64,000 nucleotides of DNA from Lysobacterales bacterium (GCA_026005055.1 BPKI01000001.1:992001-1056000); one strand, 5' to 3'. Numbered from the stretch's first letter, positions 37,713-46,907 are shown. Made by a program: numbers and translations. The notes: a model not told the origin generated them from the letters alone.

Positions 37713-38918
37713 ATGGGCGAGGTCGTCGAGTATCCAGTGCTCAGTCTCAGGCGGGGGGAGGACCGCCGGCTGCGCGCGGGTCATCCCTGGGTCTTCTCGA
37801 ACGAAGTCGACACCGAGCGCACCCCCCTTAGCGAGTTCGAGCCGGGGGAGGCAGTGGCGGTTTGCGACGCCGAGGGTGAAGTCATCGGTCTCGGCTACGC
37901 CAATCCGAACAGCCTGATCTGCGCCAGGCTTCTCGTGCGCGGGGCGAGGAGGCCGATCGATCGCAACCTGATCGCCGATCGGCTCGCGCGTGCCCTCGCC
38001 TTGCGCGATCGCGCTTTCGCCAAGCCCTTCTACCGGCTCGTCCACGGCGAGGGCGATGGGCTGCCGGGGTTGGTGCTGGATCGCTTCGGTCAAGTTCTGG
38101 TGGGCCAGATCGGAACGGCCGGTATGGAGCGGTTGCGCCCGGAGATCGAGGCGGCGCTCAAGGCGCTGATCGCGCCCCGGGCGCTGCTGTGGAAGAACGA
38201 CAGCGCGGTGCGCGCGCTCGAGGGATTGCCGGAGCGCGTCGAGCTTGCATTCGGCACCATGCCCGATCCGCTCATCGTCGAAGAGCACGACCTCGTCTTC
38301 GCCATCGATCCGGTACGCGGCCAGAAGACCGGCTGGTATTACGACCAGCGCGACAACCGGCGGCGGCTCTCGCCCTGGGTGGAAGGCAGGCGGGTGCTCG
38401 ATCTGTTCTGCTACGCCGGGGCCTGGGGACTGCTCGCGGCGAGACACGGTGCCCGCCAGGTGCTGTGCATCGACGACTCCTCCTACGCGGTCGAGGCGGT
38501 CATCGACAATGCGCTCAGAAATGGTCTGGCCGGGAAGGTGAGCGCGGAGCGCGGGGAGGCCTTCGAGGTGCTGCGCGCGCTTCGTGCCGATCGCCAGCGT
38601 TTCGACGTGGTGATCCTCGACCCGCCGGCCTTCATCAAACGCAGGAAGGACTTCAAGGAAGGCGCGATCGCCTACCGGCGTCTGAACGAGCTGGCACTCC
38701 AAGTGCTCAATCCGGGCGGGATCCTGGTGAGCTGCTCCTGCTCTTTCCATTTCGGCCGCGCCGATTTGCTCGCTGCGCTGCGCCAGGCCGCTCGCCAAGC
38801 CGACCGGCAGCTGCGCGTGCTCGCGCAGCTTCAGCAGGATCTGGACCATCCCGTGCATCCGGCGATCGAAGAAACCGACTACCTCAAGGGTTTCCTGTGC
38901 CACGTCGCCGTGCCCTGA
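37713..38918 (+). CDS. rlmI: 23S rRNA m5C methyltransferase RlmI-like
   Basis: Class I SAM-dependent RNA methyltransferase of 401 residues. An N-terminal PUA domain (about 1-75, [13 protein letters not shown]), an EEHD beta-hairpin domain, then the Rossmann fold with [20 protein letters not shown] and motif [11 protein letters not shown], and the catalytic cysteine region [10 protein letters not shown]. coli RlmI methylates C1962 of 23S rRNA. It starts 31 bases after dgkA and ends 16 bases before lgt. Confidence 0.9.
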   Translation: MGEVVEYPVLSLRRGEDRRLRAGHPWVFSNEVDTERTPLSEFEPGEAVAVCDAEGEVIGLGYANPNSLICARLLVRGARRPIDRNLIADRLARALALRDRAFAKPFYRLVHGEGDGLPGLVLDRFGQVLVGQIGTAGMERLRPEIEAALKALIAPRALLWKNDSAVRALEGLPERVELAFGTMPDPLIVEEHDLVFAIDPVRGQKTGWYYDQRDNRRRLSPWVEGRRVLDLFCYAGAWGLLAARHGARQVLCIDDSSYAVEAVIDNALRNGLAGKVSAERGEAFEVLRALRADRQRFDVVILDPPAFIKRRKDFKEGAIAYRRLNELALQVLNPGGILVSCSCSFHFGRADLLAALRQAARQADRQLRVLAQLQQDLDHPVHPAIEETDYLKGFLCHVAVP

Positions 38919-38934
38919 TCGGAATCCACGCGGA

Positions 38935-39783
38935 ATGAGCCGGCCGTTCCTGCACGACATCGATCCCGTCGCGCTCGATCTCGGTCCGGTGGCCATCCAC
39001 TGGTACGGCCTGATGTACGTGCTCGGCTTCTTCGCCGCCTGGTGGCTCGGTCGCCGGCGGATCGCCACCGGACGTTGGCCCGAGTTCGCGGAGCGGCAAC
39101 TCGAGGATCTGCTGTTCTTCGGAATGGTCGGGGTGCTTCTCGGCGGACGGCTGGGCTACGTGATCTTCTACGCCTTCGGCGATTTCCTTCGCGATCCGCT
39201 GATGATCGTCCGCATCCAGGAGGGAGGGATGAGCTTCCACGGCGGGCTGCTCGGGGTGATCGTGGCGCTGGCGATCTGGGCTCGCCGGCACCGGATCGCG
39301 GTCTTCGATGCGCTCGACTTCGCCGCCCCGCTGGTGCCGATCGGTCTCGGTCTGGGGCGGATCGGCAACTTCATCGGCGGGGAGCTCTGGGGTAGGCCGA
39401 CCGAACTGCCCTGGGGCGTGGTCTTTCCGCGGGCGCTCGGCTTGAGCGCCGAGGAGGCGCGTCGGCTTTGGGAGGCGGGGTTGCTCGACCAGGCGGCGCG
39501 CCACCCCTCGCAGCTCTACCAAGCGTTCCTCGAAGGCGTGGTCCTCTTCGCCGTCTTGTGGTGGTTTTCTCGGCGGCGGCGCCCACGCTCCGCGGTCTCT
39601 GGCTTGTTCGCGCTGCTTTATGGCGTGTTTCGCTTCGCGGTGGAGTTCGTGCGCGAGCCGGACCCGCAACTGGGCTTCGTGGCCTTCGGATGGTTGACCA
39701 TGGGCCAGGTCCTGTCCTTGCCGCTGATCGCGGTCGGCGCGGTGCTGCTCGTGCTCGCCGTTCCTCGGCCGCGGAAGGGCTGA
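38935..39783 (+). CDS. lgt: Prolipoprotein diacylglyceryl transferase
   Basis: 282-residue inner-membrane enzyme that attaches diacylglycerol to the lipobox cysteine of prolipoproteins. Seven hydrophobic helices are visible. The family signature [20 protein letters not shown] and the catalytic-loop region [11 protein letters not shown] with the essential His are present, with VEFVREPD near the C-terminus. The usual partner thyA is not present; the divergent pilin-like cassette follows. Lipoprotein substrates in the window include the FbpA-like protein. Confidence 0.96.
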   Translation: MSRPFLHDIDPVALDLGPVAIHWYGLMYVLGFFAAWWLGRRRIATGRWPEFAERQLEDLLFFGMVGVLLGGRLGYVIFYAFGDFLRDPLMIVRIQEGGMSFHGGLLGVIVALAIWARRHRIAVFDALDFAAPLVPIGLGLGRIGNFIGGELWGRPTELPWGVVFPRALGLSAEEARRLWEAGLLDQAARHPSQLYQAFLEGVVLFAVLWWFSRRRRPRSAVSGLFALLYGVFRFAVEFVREPDPQLGFVAFGWLTMGQVLSLPLIAVGAVLLVLAVPRPRKG

Positions 39784-39876
39784 GCGATGCCTTTCGATTG
39801 CAGTCGTGCAGCCCATCCCGCCCCGCGGCTGCGACTGCTTTGCGAGCGCGTCCTGCCGCCTCGGGGCGAGGTCGGG

Positions 39877-40266
39877 GTGCGCGGTTTCTCGCTCGGATCG
39901 CTCAGCATCGCGATCGTCGCCGGGTTGATCGTCGGCGGCGCCTTAACCCTCTTCGCACTCGGCTCGCTTCGCGCCAGCAGCGAGGCGCTCAGGGCGGTCG
40001 CCCTGACGGTGGCCTTGCGCGAGGCGGCGGCGTACTCCCGCGGCCCGGAGGTCGCCCGCCTGGCCGAGGCGATTTGTGATGCGCCCGAGATGGATGCGAG
40101 CGATTGCATGGTTCCATCGCCGATCCACTCGCTCGGGGGGCAGGTGCGTCTGCGGCTCGAATCGATCGCGGTCGAAGGCGGCCTCCTGCGATTGCGCTGG
40201 GGAATCGAACTCGCCGAGCGCCGGGTGCACGCCGAGTTCGCGATCCTCAGGAACCGGGATCGATGA
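39877..40266 (+). CDS. PilW-like minor pilin homolog lacking Glu5
   Basis: 129 residues from GTG 39877. The N-terminus MRGFSLGSLSIAIVAGLIVGG is a type IV prepilin leader plus hydrophobic spine: cleavage would fall at RG|FSL. Mature position 5, almost always Glu, is Ser. The rest is a small domain with one Cys pair (EAICDAPEMDASDCM). An ATG at 39787 gives a longer leader of 33 residues, but its codons have lower third-position GC, and GGCGAGG precedes the GTG. The next gene overlaps by ATGA. Function is inferred only from the pilin-like end. Confidence 0.7.
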   Translation: MRGFSLGSLSIAIVAGLIVGGALTLFALGSLRASSEALRAVALTVALREAAAYSRGPEVARLAEAICDAPEMDASDCMVPSPIHSLGGQVRLRLESIAVEGGLLRLRWGIELAERRVHAEFAILRNRDR

Positions 40267-41288
40267 ATTCGCGCTGGCTGATCCCCGCCGTGCTGCTATT
40301 GCTCGCCGCGGCGGCGCTGCTCCTGCTCCTCCCGCTTGTTCCGGTGCTGCGGGAGACTCGGGAGAGCTCGCTCACGCTCGGTCGAATGCTCGCGCCTCGG
40401 CAGCTCGACGATGCGCTGGCCGTCTTCGCCGCGAGGCTCACCGCGGATGGGTGGCCGTGGCCCCCAGCGCAAGCCCCTGGCGAGGAGGCATGGCGACCCT
40501 GCGAGGGCGCGTGGCCCTGCCTCCGTTCGGCACAAGCGGCGTGGGTGTTGCGTCCCGGAGATGCCCAGGAATCGGGCATCGAGCGCGCGGCTTTGCTGCG
40601 TTGTCCCGCGAAGGGCTGCTTCGACCCCTATGCGGAGCTCGAACTGCGTGCGCGTTCCGAGATCGGCGAGCGCTCGATCGAGCTGCTCGGATGGAGGGCT
40701 CCCGACCTCTCGCGTCTTGGCCGCGCCTGGCTCGAGCGCGAGGATTCCGCCACGGACCCGGATGCGAGCGAGCAGGGGATGGGTTGCGATCTGAGCGCGT
40801 TGGTTCTCGGCCACCGCCCGCCGCGCCACGATTGCTTGAGTCCCCGCTCGGACGGCGATGAGGAGTGGCTCCAACGCTTCGCCGTGCGCTTGCCGAACGA
40901 GCGCCTCTGCGAGCTCCGGGAAGAGCCTTGGCCGGCCTTGCTCTGGATTCCTGCGGGTACGGAGCTTTCCTGTGGAGAGGCGCTGCGCTTCGGGAACGAG
41001 CGGATGCCCGTCCTGCTGGTGCTCGATCTGCCGGCACGGATCGGGGAGGGGAGCGCGCTCGAGATCATCGGCGCCATGCTGCTGCGATCCCCAGTCGAAC
41101 CTCGAAGTGCCTTGCGGCTCGAGGGTCGGCTCGCCGTCCGCGGCTTGCTCGCCGTCGAAGGCGAGCTCGATCTCGCGGGGGAGTTGAAGATCGAACCCGA
41201 TGCGGAGCTGCTCTCGCGTCTAGCTTTGAGAACCGTCTGGCGACCGCTTGGCGCGGTCAAAGCGGCGGAGGGGGGCGGTGGCGGTTGA
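40263..41288 (+). CDS. Membrane-anchored protein of the pilin-like cassette (PilX-position)
   Basis: 341 residues, no family recognised with certainty. One N-terminal transmembrane helix (about 7-28, Leu/Ala-rich) anchors a periplasmic domain with eight cysteines in closely spaced pairs (CEGAWPC, CPAKGC and four others). Residues about 255-320 form short, repeated hydrophobic strands (LRLEGRLAVRGLLAVEGELD) suggestive of a beta roll. Position and size recall PilX-type minor pilin components, but no prepilin leader is visible. Overlaps the previous gene by ATGA and the next by 11 bases. Confidence 0.65.
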   Translation: MNSRWLIPAVLLLLAAAALLLLLPLVPVLRETRESSLTLGRMLAPRQLDDALAVFAARLTADGWPWPPAQAPGEEAWRPCEGAWPCLRSAQAAWVLRPGDAQESGIERAALLRCPAKGCFDPYAELELRARSEIGERSIELLGWRAPDLSRLGRAWLEREDSATDPDASEQGMGCDLSALVLGHRPPRHDCLSPRSDGDEEWLQRFAVRLPNERLCELREEPWPALLWIPAGTELSCGEALRFGNERMPVLLVLDLPARIGEGSALEIIGAMLLRSPVEPRSALRLEGRLAVRGLLAVEGELDLAGELKIEPDAELLSRLALRTVWRPLGAVKAAEGGGGG

Positions 41289-41799
41289 GGCATCTGCGAG
41301 GCCGAGCGCGCGCGCCATCGACCTGCTGGTGTCCTTGGTGCTGCTCGCCCTCGGACTGATGTTGATGGCCGCGGCCCAAGCCCGCCTGCGCCAGATGGCG
41401 GAGGATGCCCTCGCCCGGACCCTGGCCTCGATCTGGCTCGCGGCACGAGTCGAGGAATGGGCGGCATCGCCTTATGGATCGCCGCTTCCTCAAGCCGCCG
41501 AGCGCCTCGAACGACTCATCGCCGAAGCCGGGTTGAAGGCCGCTCGGACGGATTTCCGTCTGAGCTATCGGGTTTGCCTCGAGCCCTCTTGCGCGGCAGT
41601 GGATGCCTTTTTGGAATTCGATCGCGGCTCGGCGTTGCGATGGCAGGATCGGCCGCAGTGGGAGGAGGCGGACTTCGTTTTGGAGCTCGAGCTTCCCTCA
41701 GGGCGCAGCGAGCGCCTGGCCGCACGCCTTCGGCGAAGCCCACTGAGCGCGGGGGTTGCGCTCCAGGTGGCATCGCCCGAAGGCCCGGACTCAGAATAA
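41278..41799 (+). CDS. PilV-like minor pilin homolog without canonical leader
   Basis: 173 residues from GTG 41278, which follows GGAGGGGGGCG. The hydrophobic helix AIDLLVSLVLLALGLMLMAA continues into QARLRQMAEDALAR, aligning with the PilV pattern (LIEVLVALLVLSLGLLGLA, then QARAL); the Asp takes the place of Glu5. No Gly-Phe cleavage site precedes it, so PilD processing is doubtful. Two Cys (VCLEPSCA) lie in the C-terminal domain. Last gene of the three-gene overlapping cassette; aceF starts 37 bases later. Confidence 0.65.
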   Translation: MAVEASARPSARAIDLLVSLVLLALGLMLMAAAQARLRQMAEDALARTLASIWLAARVEEWAASPYGSPLPQAAERLERLIAEAGLKAARTDFRLSYRVCLEPSCAAVDAFLEFDRGSALRWQDRPQWEEADFVLELELPSGRSERLAARLRRSPLSAGVALQVASPEGPDSE

Positions 41800-41836
41800 G
41801 ATTTTGGTTTTGCGGGCAGCGAGGAGAGAGGCGTTC

Positions 41837-43177
41837 ATGGCGGCGGTGCGAGAGGTGCGCGTGCCGGACATCGGCGATTTCCGCGACGTTCCGATCATCG
41901 AGATCCTGGTCGCGGAGGGGCAAAGGGTGGCGCGCGATCAAGGGCTCGTCACCCTCGAGTCGGACAAGGCGACGATGGAGGTCCCCTCGCCTGCCGCCGG
42001 GGTGATCCGGTCGCTCAAGGTGAAGGTCGGCGATACGGTCAGCGAAGGACATTTGATCGCCCTGCTCGAAAGCGAGGGGGAGGAGGGGGATCACGCGGAA
42101 GCGGCCGCTCCCGTTCCGGCCTCCGCACCCGCTACGGGCTCGGCGCCGGTCTCTCCCGGGCCAGCCCTCCCACAGGCCGCCGCATCCGCGCCCGCACCTG
42201 CGCCTTCCGCGCCTCCCACGATGACGCCGCCCCCCCCGGAGCGATCGACGACGGCAAGCCTTCCCTATGCCAGCCCCGCCGTACGGCTTTATGCGCGCAG
42301 GCTGGGGGTCGATCTCACCAAGGTCAGCGGCAGCGGGCGCAAGGGCCGCATCTTGAAGGAAGACGTCGAGGCCTACGTGCGCGGCGCCCTTCGTGCGCCG
42401 CCGGCCGCGGCACCGGCTGCGCCTGCACCCGGCGAGGCCGCGGGCCTTCGCTTGCTGCCGTGGCCGAAGGTCGATTTCGCCAAGTACGGCCCGGTCGAGA
42501 GCAAGCCGCTCTCGCGCATCAAGAAAATCTCGGGCGCGAACCTCGCGCGCAACTGGGTGATGATCCCGCACGTCACCCAGCATGATGAGGCCGACATCAC
42601 GGAGATGGAGAGTTTCCGCCGCAAGCTTGGCGAAGAGCACAAGGAACTCAAGATCACGCCGCTCGTATTCCTGATCAAGGCGGCGGTGGCGGCGCTCAAG
42701 GCCTTCCCGCACTTCAACGCCTCGCTCGATGAAAGCGGCGAGAACCTGGTGCTCAAGCGCTACTACCACATCGGGGTGGCGGTGGACACCCCCGAGGGCT
42801 TGGTGGTGCCGGTGATCCGCGACTGCGACCGCAAGGGCATCCTCGATCTCGCCCGCGAGCTCGCCGAAGTCTCGGCCAAGGCTCGGGCCGGCAAGCTTTC
42901 TCCCGGCGACATGGCCGGCGGCTGTTTCTCGATCAGCTCTCTCGGGGGGATCGGCGGCACCGCTTTCACCCCGATCATCAACGCGCCGGAAGTCGCGATC
43001 CTCGGCGTCTCGCGCAGCCAGTACAAGCCGGTGTGGAACGGCGAGCGCTTCGAACCGCGGCTGATGCTGCCGCTCTCGCTGTCCTACGATCATCGGGTCA
43101 TCGACGGCGCCGATGCCGCGCGCTTCACCGGCTTCCTGGCGCGGGTGCTCGGCGATCTTCGGCGGCTCTTGCTCTGA
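41837..43177 (+). CDS. aceF: Pyruvate dehydrogenase E2, dihydrolipoamide acetyltransferase
   Basis: 446 residues. A single lipoyl domain (1-78, K44 in ESDKATMEVP), a Pro/Ala-rich hinge, a peripheral-subunit-binding domain (about 140-180, YASPAVRLYARRLGVDLTKV), a second Ala/Pro linker, and the acetyltransferase core ending in LSLSYDHRVIDGADAARF with catalytic His and Asp. The ATG is 6 bases from GGAGAGAGG. E1 (aceE) is not beside it. The nitrilase-family gene follows after 11 bases and lpdA next, apparently one operon. Confidence 0.93.
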   Translation: MAAVREVRVPDIGDFRDVPIIEILVAEGQRVARDQGLVTLESDKATMEVPSPAAGVIRSLKVKVGDTVSEGHLIALLESEGEEGDHAEAAAPVPASAPATGSAPVSPGPALPQAAASAPAPAPSAPPTMTPPPPERSTTASLPYASPAVRLYARRLGVDLTKVSGSGRKGRILKEDVEAYVRGALRAPPAAAPAAPAPGEAAGLRLLPWPKVDFAKYGPVESKPLSRIKKISGANLARNWVMIPHVTQHDEADITEMESFRRKLGEEHKELKITPLVFLIKAAVAALKAFPHFNASLDESGENLVLKRYYHIGVAVDTPEGLVVPVIRDCDRKGILDLARELAEVSAKARAGKLSPGDMAGGCFSISSLGGIGGTAFTPIINAPEVAILGVSRSQYKPVWNGERFEPRLMLPLSLSYDHRVIDGADAARFTGFLARVLGDLRRLLL

Positions 43178-43188
43178 GCGCGGGGATC

Positions 43189-44097
43189 ATGGAACGGCCC
43201 CTGCGCATTGCCGCAGTGCAGTACCGGCAGCGGCCGATCGCGGGCTTCGATGCCTTCGCGGCCCAGGTGGCAAGCTGTGTGGAGCTGGCTGCCGAAGCCG
43301 ACGCCTTCCTGGTGCTCTTTCCGGAATATCTGAGCTTGCAGCTGCTTTCGGCCTTCCCGTGCTTGCAGCCGGATCGCGCCCTCGAGCTACTCACCGCGAG
43401 CACCGATGCGTTCACCGCCCTGCTTCGAGACCTGGCGAGGCGGCATCGGCTGTGGATCGTCGGCGGCACGCACCTCTGCTACGAGGCGCGGGATGATTCC
43501 GTGCGCAATCGCTGCTTCCTCGCCGATCCGGAGGGCATGCTCTACGCCCAGGACAAGCTTCACGTCACCCCGGATGAGCGCGCCTTCTGGGGGGTCGTGG
43601 GGGGCGATACGATCCCCTTTTATCAAGCCGGAGCGCTTCGCTTCGGGGTGCTCATCTGCTACGACAGCGAGTTTCCAGAGGCGGCCCGCGCTCTCGCCGA
43701 AGCCGAGGTCGAGCTCGTATTGGTGCCCTTTGCCACCGAGGACCGCTTCGGTTACCTCAGGGTGCGCTCCTGCGCGCAGGCGCGGGCTGTGGAAAACCAG
43801 TGCTACGTGGCCTTGGCCGGAAACGTCGGCCGCCAGCCCGGCGTGCGCAACTTCGCGCAGCACTACGCCCGAAGCGCCGTGCTTTCTCCGCTCGACCTCG
43901 GATTTCCGCCGGATGGCGTGCTCGCCGAGGCCGCGGCCGGCGAGGAGCGGGTGCTCATTGCCGAGCTCGACCTGGCGCGGCTTGCGCGCGCCCGCCGCGA
44001 GGGAACGGTGAGGAATCTCGCCGACCGTCGCCTCGATCTTTTTCCCAAGGTGCCGGCGGCCTCGCCGGCCAAAGCTGAGGAGCCTACCTCGACATGA
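43189..44097 (+). CDS. Carbon-nitrogen hydrolase (nitrilase superfamily)
   Basis: 302 residues, intact E46-K123-C157 triad (LFPEYLSL, AQDKLHVTPDE, LICYDSEFPE). Such enzymes hydrolyse amides or nitriles in the cytoplasm; omega-amidase, N-carbamoylputrescine amidase and Nit1 types share the fold. The substrate cannot be read from sequence. It sits between aceF and lpdA and overlaps lpdA by ATGA, so it is translated with pyruvate dehydrogenase subunits; a repair or detoxification role for an acyl or amide side product is possible but unproven. Confidence 0.9.
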   Translation: MERPLRIAAVQYRQRPIAGFDAFAAQVASCVELAAEADAFLVLFPEYLSLQLLSAFPCLQPDRALELLTASTDAFTALLRDLARRHRLWIVGGTHLCYEARDDSVRNRCFLADPEGMLYAQDKLHVTPDERAFWGVVGGDTIPFYQAGALRFGVLICYDSEFPEAARALAEAEVELVLVPFATEDRFGYLRVRSCAQARAVENQCYVALAGNVGRQPGVRNFAQHYARSAVLSPLDLGFPPDGVLAEAAAGEERVLIAELDLARLARARREGTVRNLADRRLDLFPKVPAASPAKAEEPTST

Positions 44098-45842
44098 GCG
44101 AACGTATCGAAGTGCGCGTGCCCGATATCGGCGATTTCCGCGACGTGCCGGTGATCGAAGTGCTGGTCAGCCCCGGCGAGCGGGTGCGCAAAGACCAGGG
44201 TTTGGTCACCCTCGAATCGGACAAGGCGACCATGGAAGTTCCCGCGACGGCCGAAGGGGTCGTGGTTTCGCTCGCGGTGAAGGTGGGGGACAAGGTGTCC
44301 GAAGGATCACTGATCGCCACCCTCGAAGTTGGCGAGGCGGAAGCGGCATCTGTTCCTGCGCCCCCTCTGGCCGGGAGCCCAGCGCCCGTCGAACGCCCCT
44401 CGGCACCGGCGGTGCTTCCCAGCGCGAAAGCGGATCATGATTGCGAGATCGCAGTGATCGGGGCAGGCCCGGGGGGGTACACCGCGGCTTTCCGCGCCGC
44501 CGATCTCGGCCGGCGCGTGCTCCTCATCGAGCGCTATCCGGAGCTCGGCGGTGTTTGCCTCAACGTCGGCTGCATTCCCTCCAAGGCGCTGCTGCATGCG
44601 GCCGGTCTGATCGAGGAGGCGGAAGCCTTCGCCGCCCATGGCATCCATTTCGGCAAGCCGCGCATCGAACTCGAGGCGCTCGCCGCCTTCAAGGCCTCGG
44701 TGGTGGCGCAGCTCAATCGCGGTCTCGCGGGCATGGCCAAACAGCGCAAGGTCGAGCGTCTGACCGGACGCGCCCGCTTCGCCGATCCCCATCACCTCGA
44801 GGTCGAAACCGCCGAGGGCAGCAAGCGGGTGCGCTTTGAGAAGGCGATCATCGCCGTCGGTTCGCGGGCGGTGAAGCTTCCGATCTTCCCCTGGGGCGAT
44901 CCGCGGATCATGGACTCCACCGATGCTCTCGCGCTTTCCGAGATCCCGCGTCGGCTGCTGGTGGTGGGCGGCGGGATCATCGGGCTCGAGATGGCTTGCG
45001 TGTATTCGGCGCTGGGCAGCGAGATCACGGTGGTCGAGCTGATGGATCAGCTGATGCCTGGCACCGACCCTGATCTCGTCAAGCCGCTTCACGACCGCAT
45101 CCGGAAGCGCTATGCGGCCATCCTGCTCAAGACCAAGGTGATCGCAGCGGAAGCGACGCGTGAGGGCATCCGGGTGCGGTTCGAAGGGGAGGGGGCGCCT
45201 GCCGAGGGGATGTTCGACCGCGTACTGGTGGCCGTCGGGCGCATTCCGAACGGCCGAGAGATCGCCGCGGAACGCGCCGGCGTGCAGGTGGACGAACGCG
45301 GTTTCATATCCGTGGATCGCCAGATGCGCACGAACGTGGCTCACATCTTTGCCATCGGCGATGTGACGGGTCCACCCATGCTCGCGCACAAGGCGACCCA
45401 CGAAGGCAAGGTCGCGGCCGAAGTCGCGGCGGGGGAGAAGAGCGAGTTCGTGGCCCGGGTGATCCCATCGGTGGCCTACACCGACCCGGAGGTGGCCTGG
45501 GTGGGGGTCACCGAAACCGAAGCCAAGCGCCAGGGCCTCGAGGTGGGCGTGGGCAAGTTCCCGCATGCGGCCTCGGGCCGGGCGATCGGCATCGCCCGCA
45601 CCGAAGGCTTCACCAAACTCGTCTTCGATAAGGCCACGCACCGCGTGATCGGCGGCGGTATCGTCGGTCCCCATGCCGGCGATCTGATCGCCGAGGTCAC
45701 GCTCGCGATCGAGATGGGCGCCGAGGCGGCCGACATCGGCCTGAGCATCCATCCCCACCCCACCTTAGCGGAGACGGTAGGGATGGCGGCGGAGGTCTTC
45801 GAGGGCACCGTCACGGATCTCTTCCTGCCGCGCCGGCGCTGA
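44094..45842 (+). CDS. lpdA: Dihydrolipoamide dehydrogenase (E3) with N-terminal lipoyl domain
   Basis: 582 residues. Residues 1-80 are a lipoyl domain (K44 in ESDKATMEVP) almost identical to that of aceF, then an Ala/Pro linker. The flavoprotein begins about residue 117 (EIAVIGAGPGGYTAAFRAAD), has redox cysteines C155/C160 (GGVCLNVGCIPSK), the NAD-binding GGGIIGLEMACVYSALG, FAIGDVTGPPMLAHKA, and ends with the dimer-interface HPHPTLAETV. Lipoyl-carrying E3 occurs in several proteobacteria. It overlaps the nitrilase gene by four bases. Confidence 0.95.
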   Translation: MSERIEVRVPDIGDFRDVPVIEVLVSPGERVRKDQGLVTLESDKATMEVPATAEGVVVSLAVKVGDKVSEGSLIATLEVGEAEAASVPAPPLAGSPAPVERPSAPAVLPSAKADHDCEIAVIGAGPGGYTAAFRAADLGRRVLLIERYPELGGVCLNVGCIPSKALLHAAGLIEEAEAFAAHGIHFGKPRIELEALAAFKASVVAQLNRGLAGMAKQRKVERLTGRARFADPHHLEVETAEGSKRVRFEKAIIAVGSRAVKLPIFPWGDPRIMDSTDALALSEIPRRLLVVGGGIIGLEMACVYSALGSEITVVELMDQLMPGTDPDLVKPLHDRIRKRYAAILLKTKVIAAEATREGIRVRFEGEGAPAEGMFDRVLVAVGRIPNGREIAAERAGVQVDERGFISVDRQMRTNVAHIFAIGDVTGPPMLAHKATHEGKVAAEVAAGEKSEFVARVIPSVAYTDPEVAWVGVTETEAKRQGLEVGVGKFPHAASGRAIGIARTEGFTKLVFDKATHRVIGGGIVGPHAGDLIAEVTLAIEMGAEAADIGLSIHPHPTLAETVGMAAEVFEGTVTDLFLPRRR

Positions 45843-45856
45843 GCGGATGGATTGCG

Positions 45857-45889
45857 CGAGTCGGCGCTTCGATTAGGATGTCCGACTCG
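45857..45889 (+). terminator. Weak hairpin after lpdA
   Basis: A perfect 8-bp stem CGAGTCGG/CCGACTCG with a 17-base loop starts 14 bases after the lpdA stop; only GTTTC follows, so it is a poor terminator and might be chance. Confidence 0.3.
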
Positions 45890-45915
45890 GTTTCGACCGC
45901 CGCCCCGCCCGCGCG

Positions 45916-46872
45916 ATGCTCCTCTCGACGCTGCTCTTCCTGCTCGGTCTGACGATCCTCGTAGTCGGTGCCGAGCTCTTTCTGCGCGGCGCGGTGGCGG
46001 CGGGCTTCCGGCTCGGGATGAGCCCCTTCATGATCGGTGTGGTGATCGTCGGCTTCGGTACCTCGGCGCCGGAGCTTGCGGTCAACGTCTCCGCCGCGCT
46101 GCGTGGCTCCACCGACATGGCGCTCGGCAACATCGTCGGCAGCAACATCGCCAACGTCGGGCTGATCCTCGGCCTTTCGGCGCTGCTCAGGCCGCTGTCG
46201 GTGCAAATGCGCCTGCTTCGCATCGAGACCCCAGTAATGATCCTCGCCTCGCTGTTCCTGTGGTGGCTGTGCTTCGACGGCGGGGTGCGGCGGATCGAGG
46301 GGGCGATGTTGCTCGCCGGCTTCCTGCTGATGAGCGTGGTGATCGGCCGCAAGGCCCGAGATGAGCCGGAGGAGGTGCAGTCGGAGCTCTCTGCCAATCC
46401 GGCGATGGCCCGCGGCCTGCCGGTCGCGCTGCTCCTGCTCTGCCTCGGGCTCGCCGCCCTGATCGGCGGGGCCGAGCTGATGGTCCGCGCGGCCGTCGAG
46501 CTCGCTCGCGCCTTCGGGGCGAGCGAGTTGCTCATCGGCCTGACCATCGTCGCGGTGGGCACTTCCCTGCCCGAGCTCGCCTCCTCGCTGGTCGCTGCGT
46601 GGCGCGGCTACAACGACGTTGTGCTGGGCAACATCATCGGTTCCAACCTGTTCAATCTGCTGCTCATTCTCGGCGCGACCGCGCTCATCCGGCCTTTGCC
46701 CGCCCCGGCGGAGCTGGTGTTCCAGCAGGTGCCGGTCATGGTCGGCTTCGCGGTGGTACTGTGGGTGATGATGGCTCGCAGAATCCGGGTGAGCCGTCGC
46801 AGCGGAGCGATGCTGCTGATCGGTTACCTCCTCTTCCTGATCTGGCAGATCTCCCTCGCCGCAGCCGCTTGA
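45916..46872 (+). CDS. Calcium/sodium antiporter, CaCA family (YrbG/CaxA type)
   Basis: 318-residue inner-membrane exchanger with about ten helices in two inverted halves. Each half has the alpha-repeat signature: GFGTSAPELAVNVSAALRG with GNIVGSNIANVGLILG (first) and AVGTSLPELASSLVAA with GNIIGSNLFNLLLILG (second), including the acidic ion-binding residues. No auxiliary domain is present. The stop codon lies within the -35 element proposed for rnpB. Confidence 0.93.
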   Translation: MLLSTLLFLLGLTILVVGAELFLRGAVAAGFRLGMSPFMIGVVIVGFGTSAPELAVNVSAALRGSTDMALGNIVGSNIANVGLILGLSALLRPLSVQMRLLRIETPVMILASLFLWWLCFDGGVRRIEGAMLLAGFLLMSVVIGRKARDEPEEVQSELSANPAMARGLPVALLLLCLGLAALIGGAELMVRAAVELARAFGASELLIGLTIVAVGTSLPELASSLVAAWRGYNDVVLGNIIGSNLFNLLLILGATALIRPLPAPAELVFQQVPVMVGFAVVLWVMMARRIRVSRRSGAMLLIGYLLFLIWQISLAAAA

Positions 46873-46897
46873 GTCCTCCGGGTTCGAGCCTCAAACT
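46869..46897 (+). promoter_or_regulatory. Probable sigma-70 promoter of rnpB
   Basis: TTGAGT (46869-46874) and CAAACT (46892-46897) are separated by 17 bases, with mature RNase P RNA starting 11 bases further on. The -35 element covers the stop codon of the antiporter gene. Confidence 0.5.
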
Positions 46898-46907
46898 GAG
46901 CGCCGTG

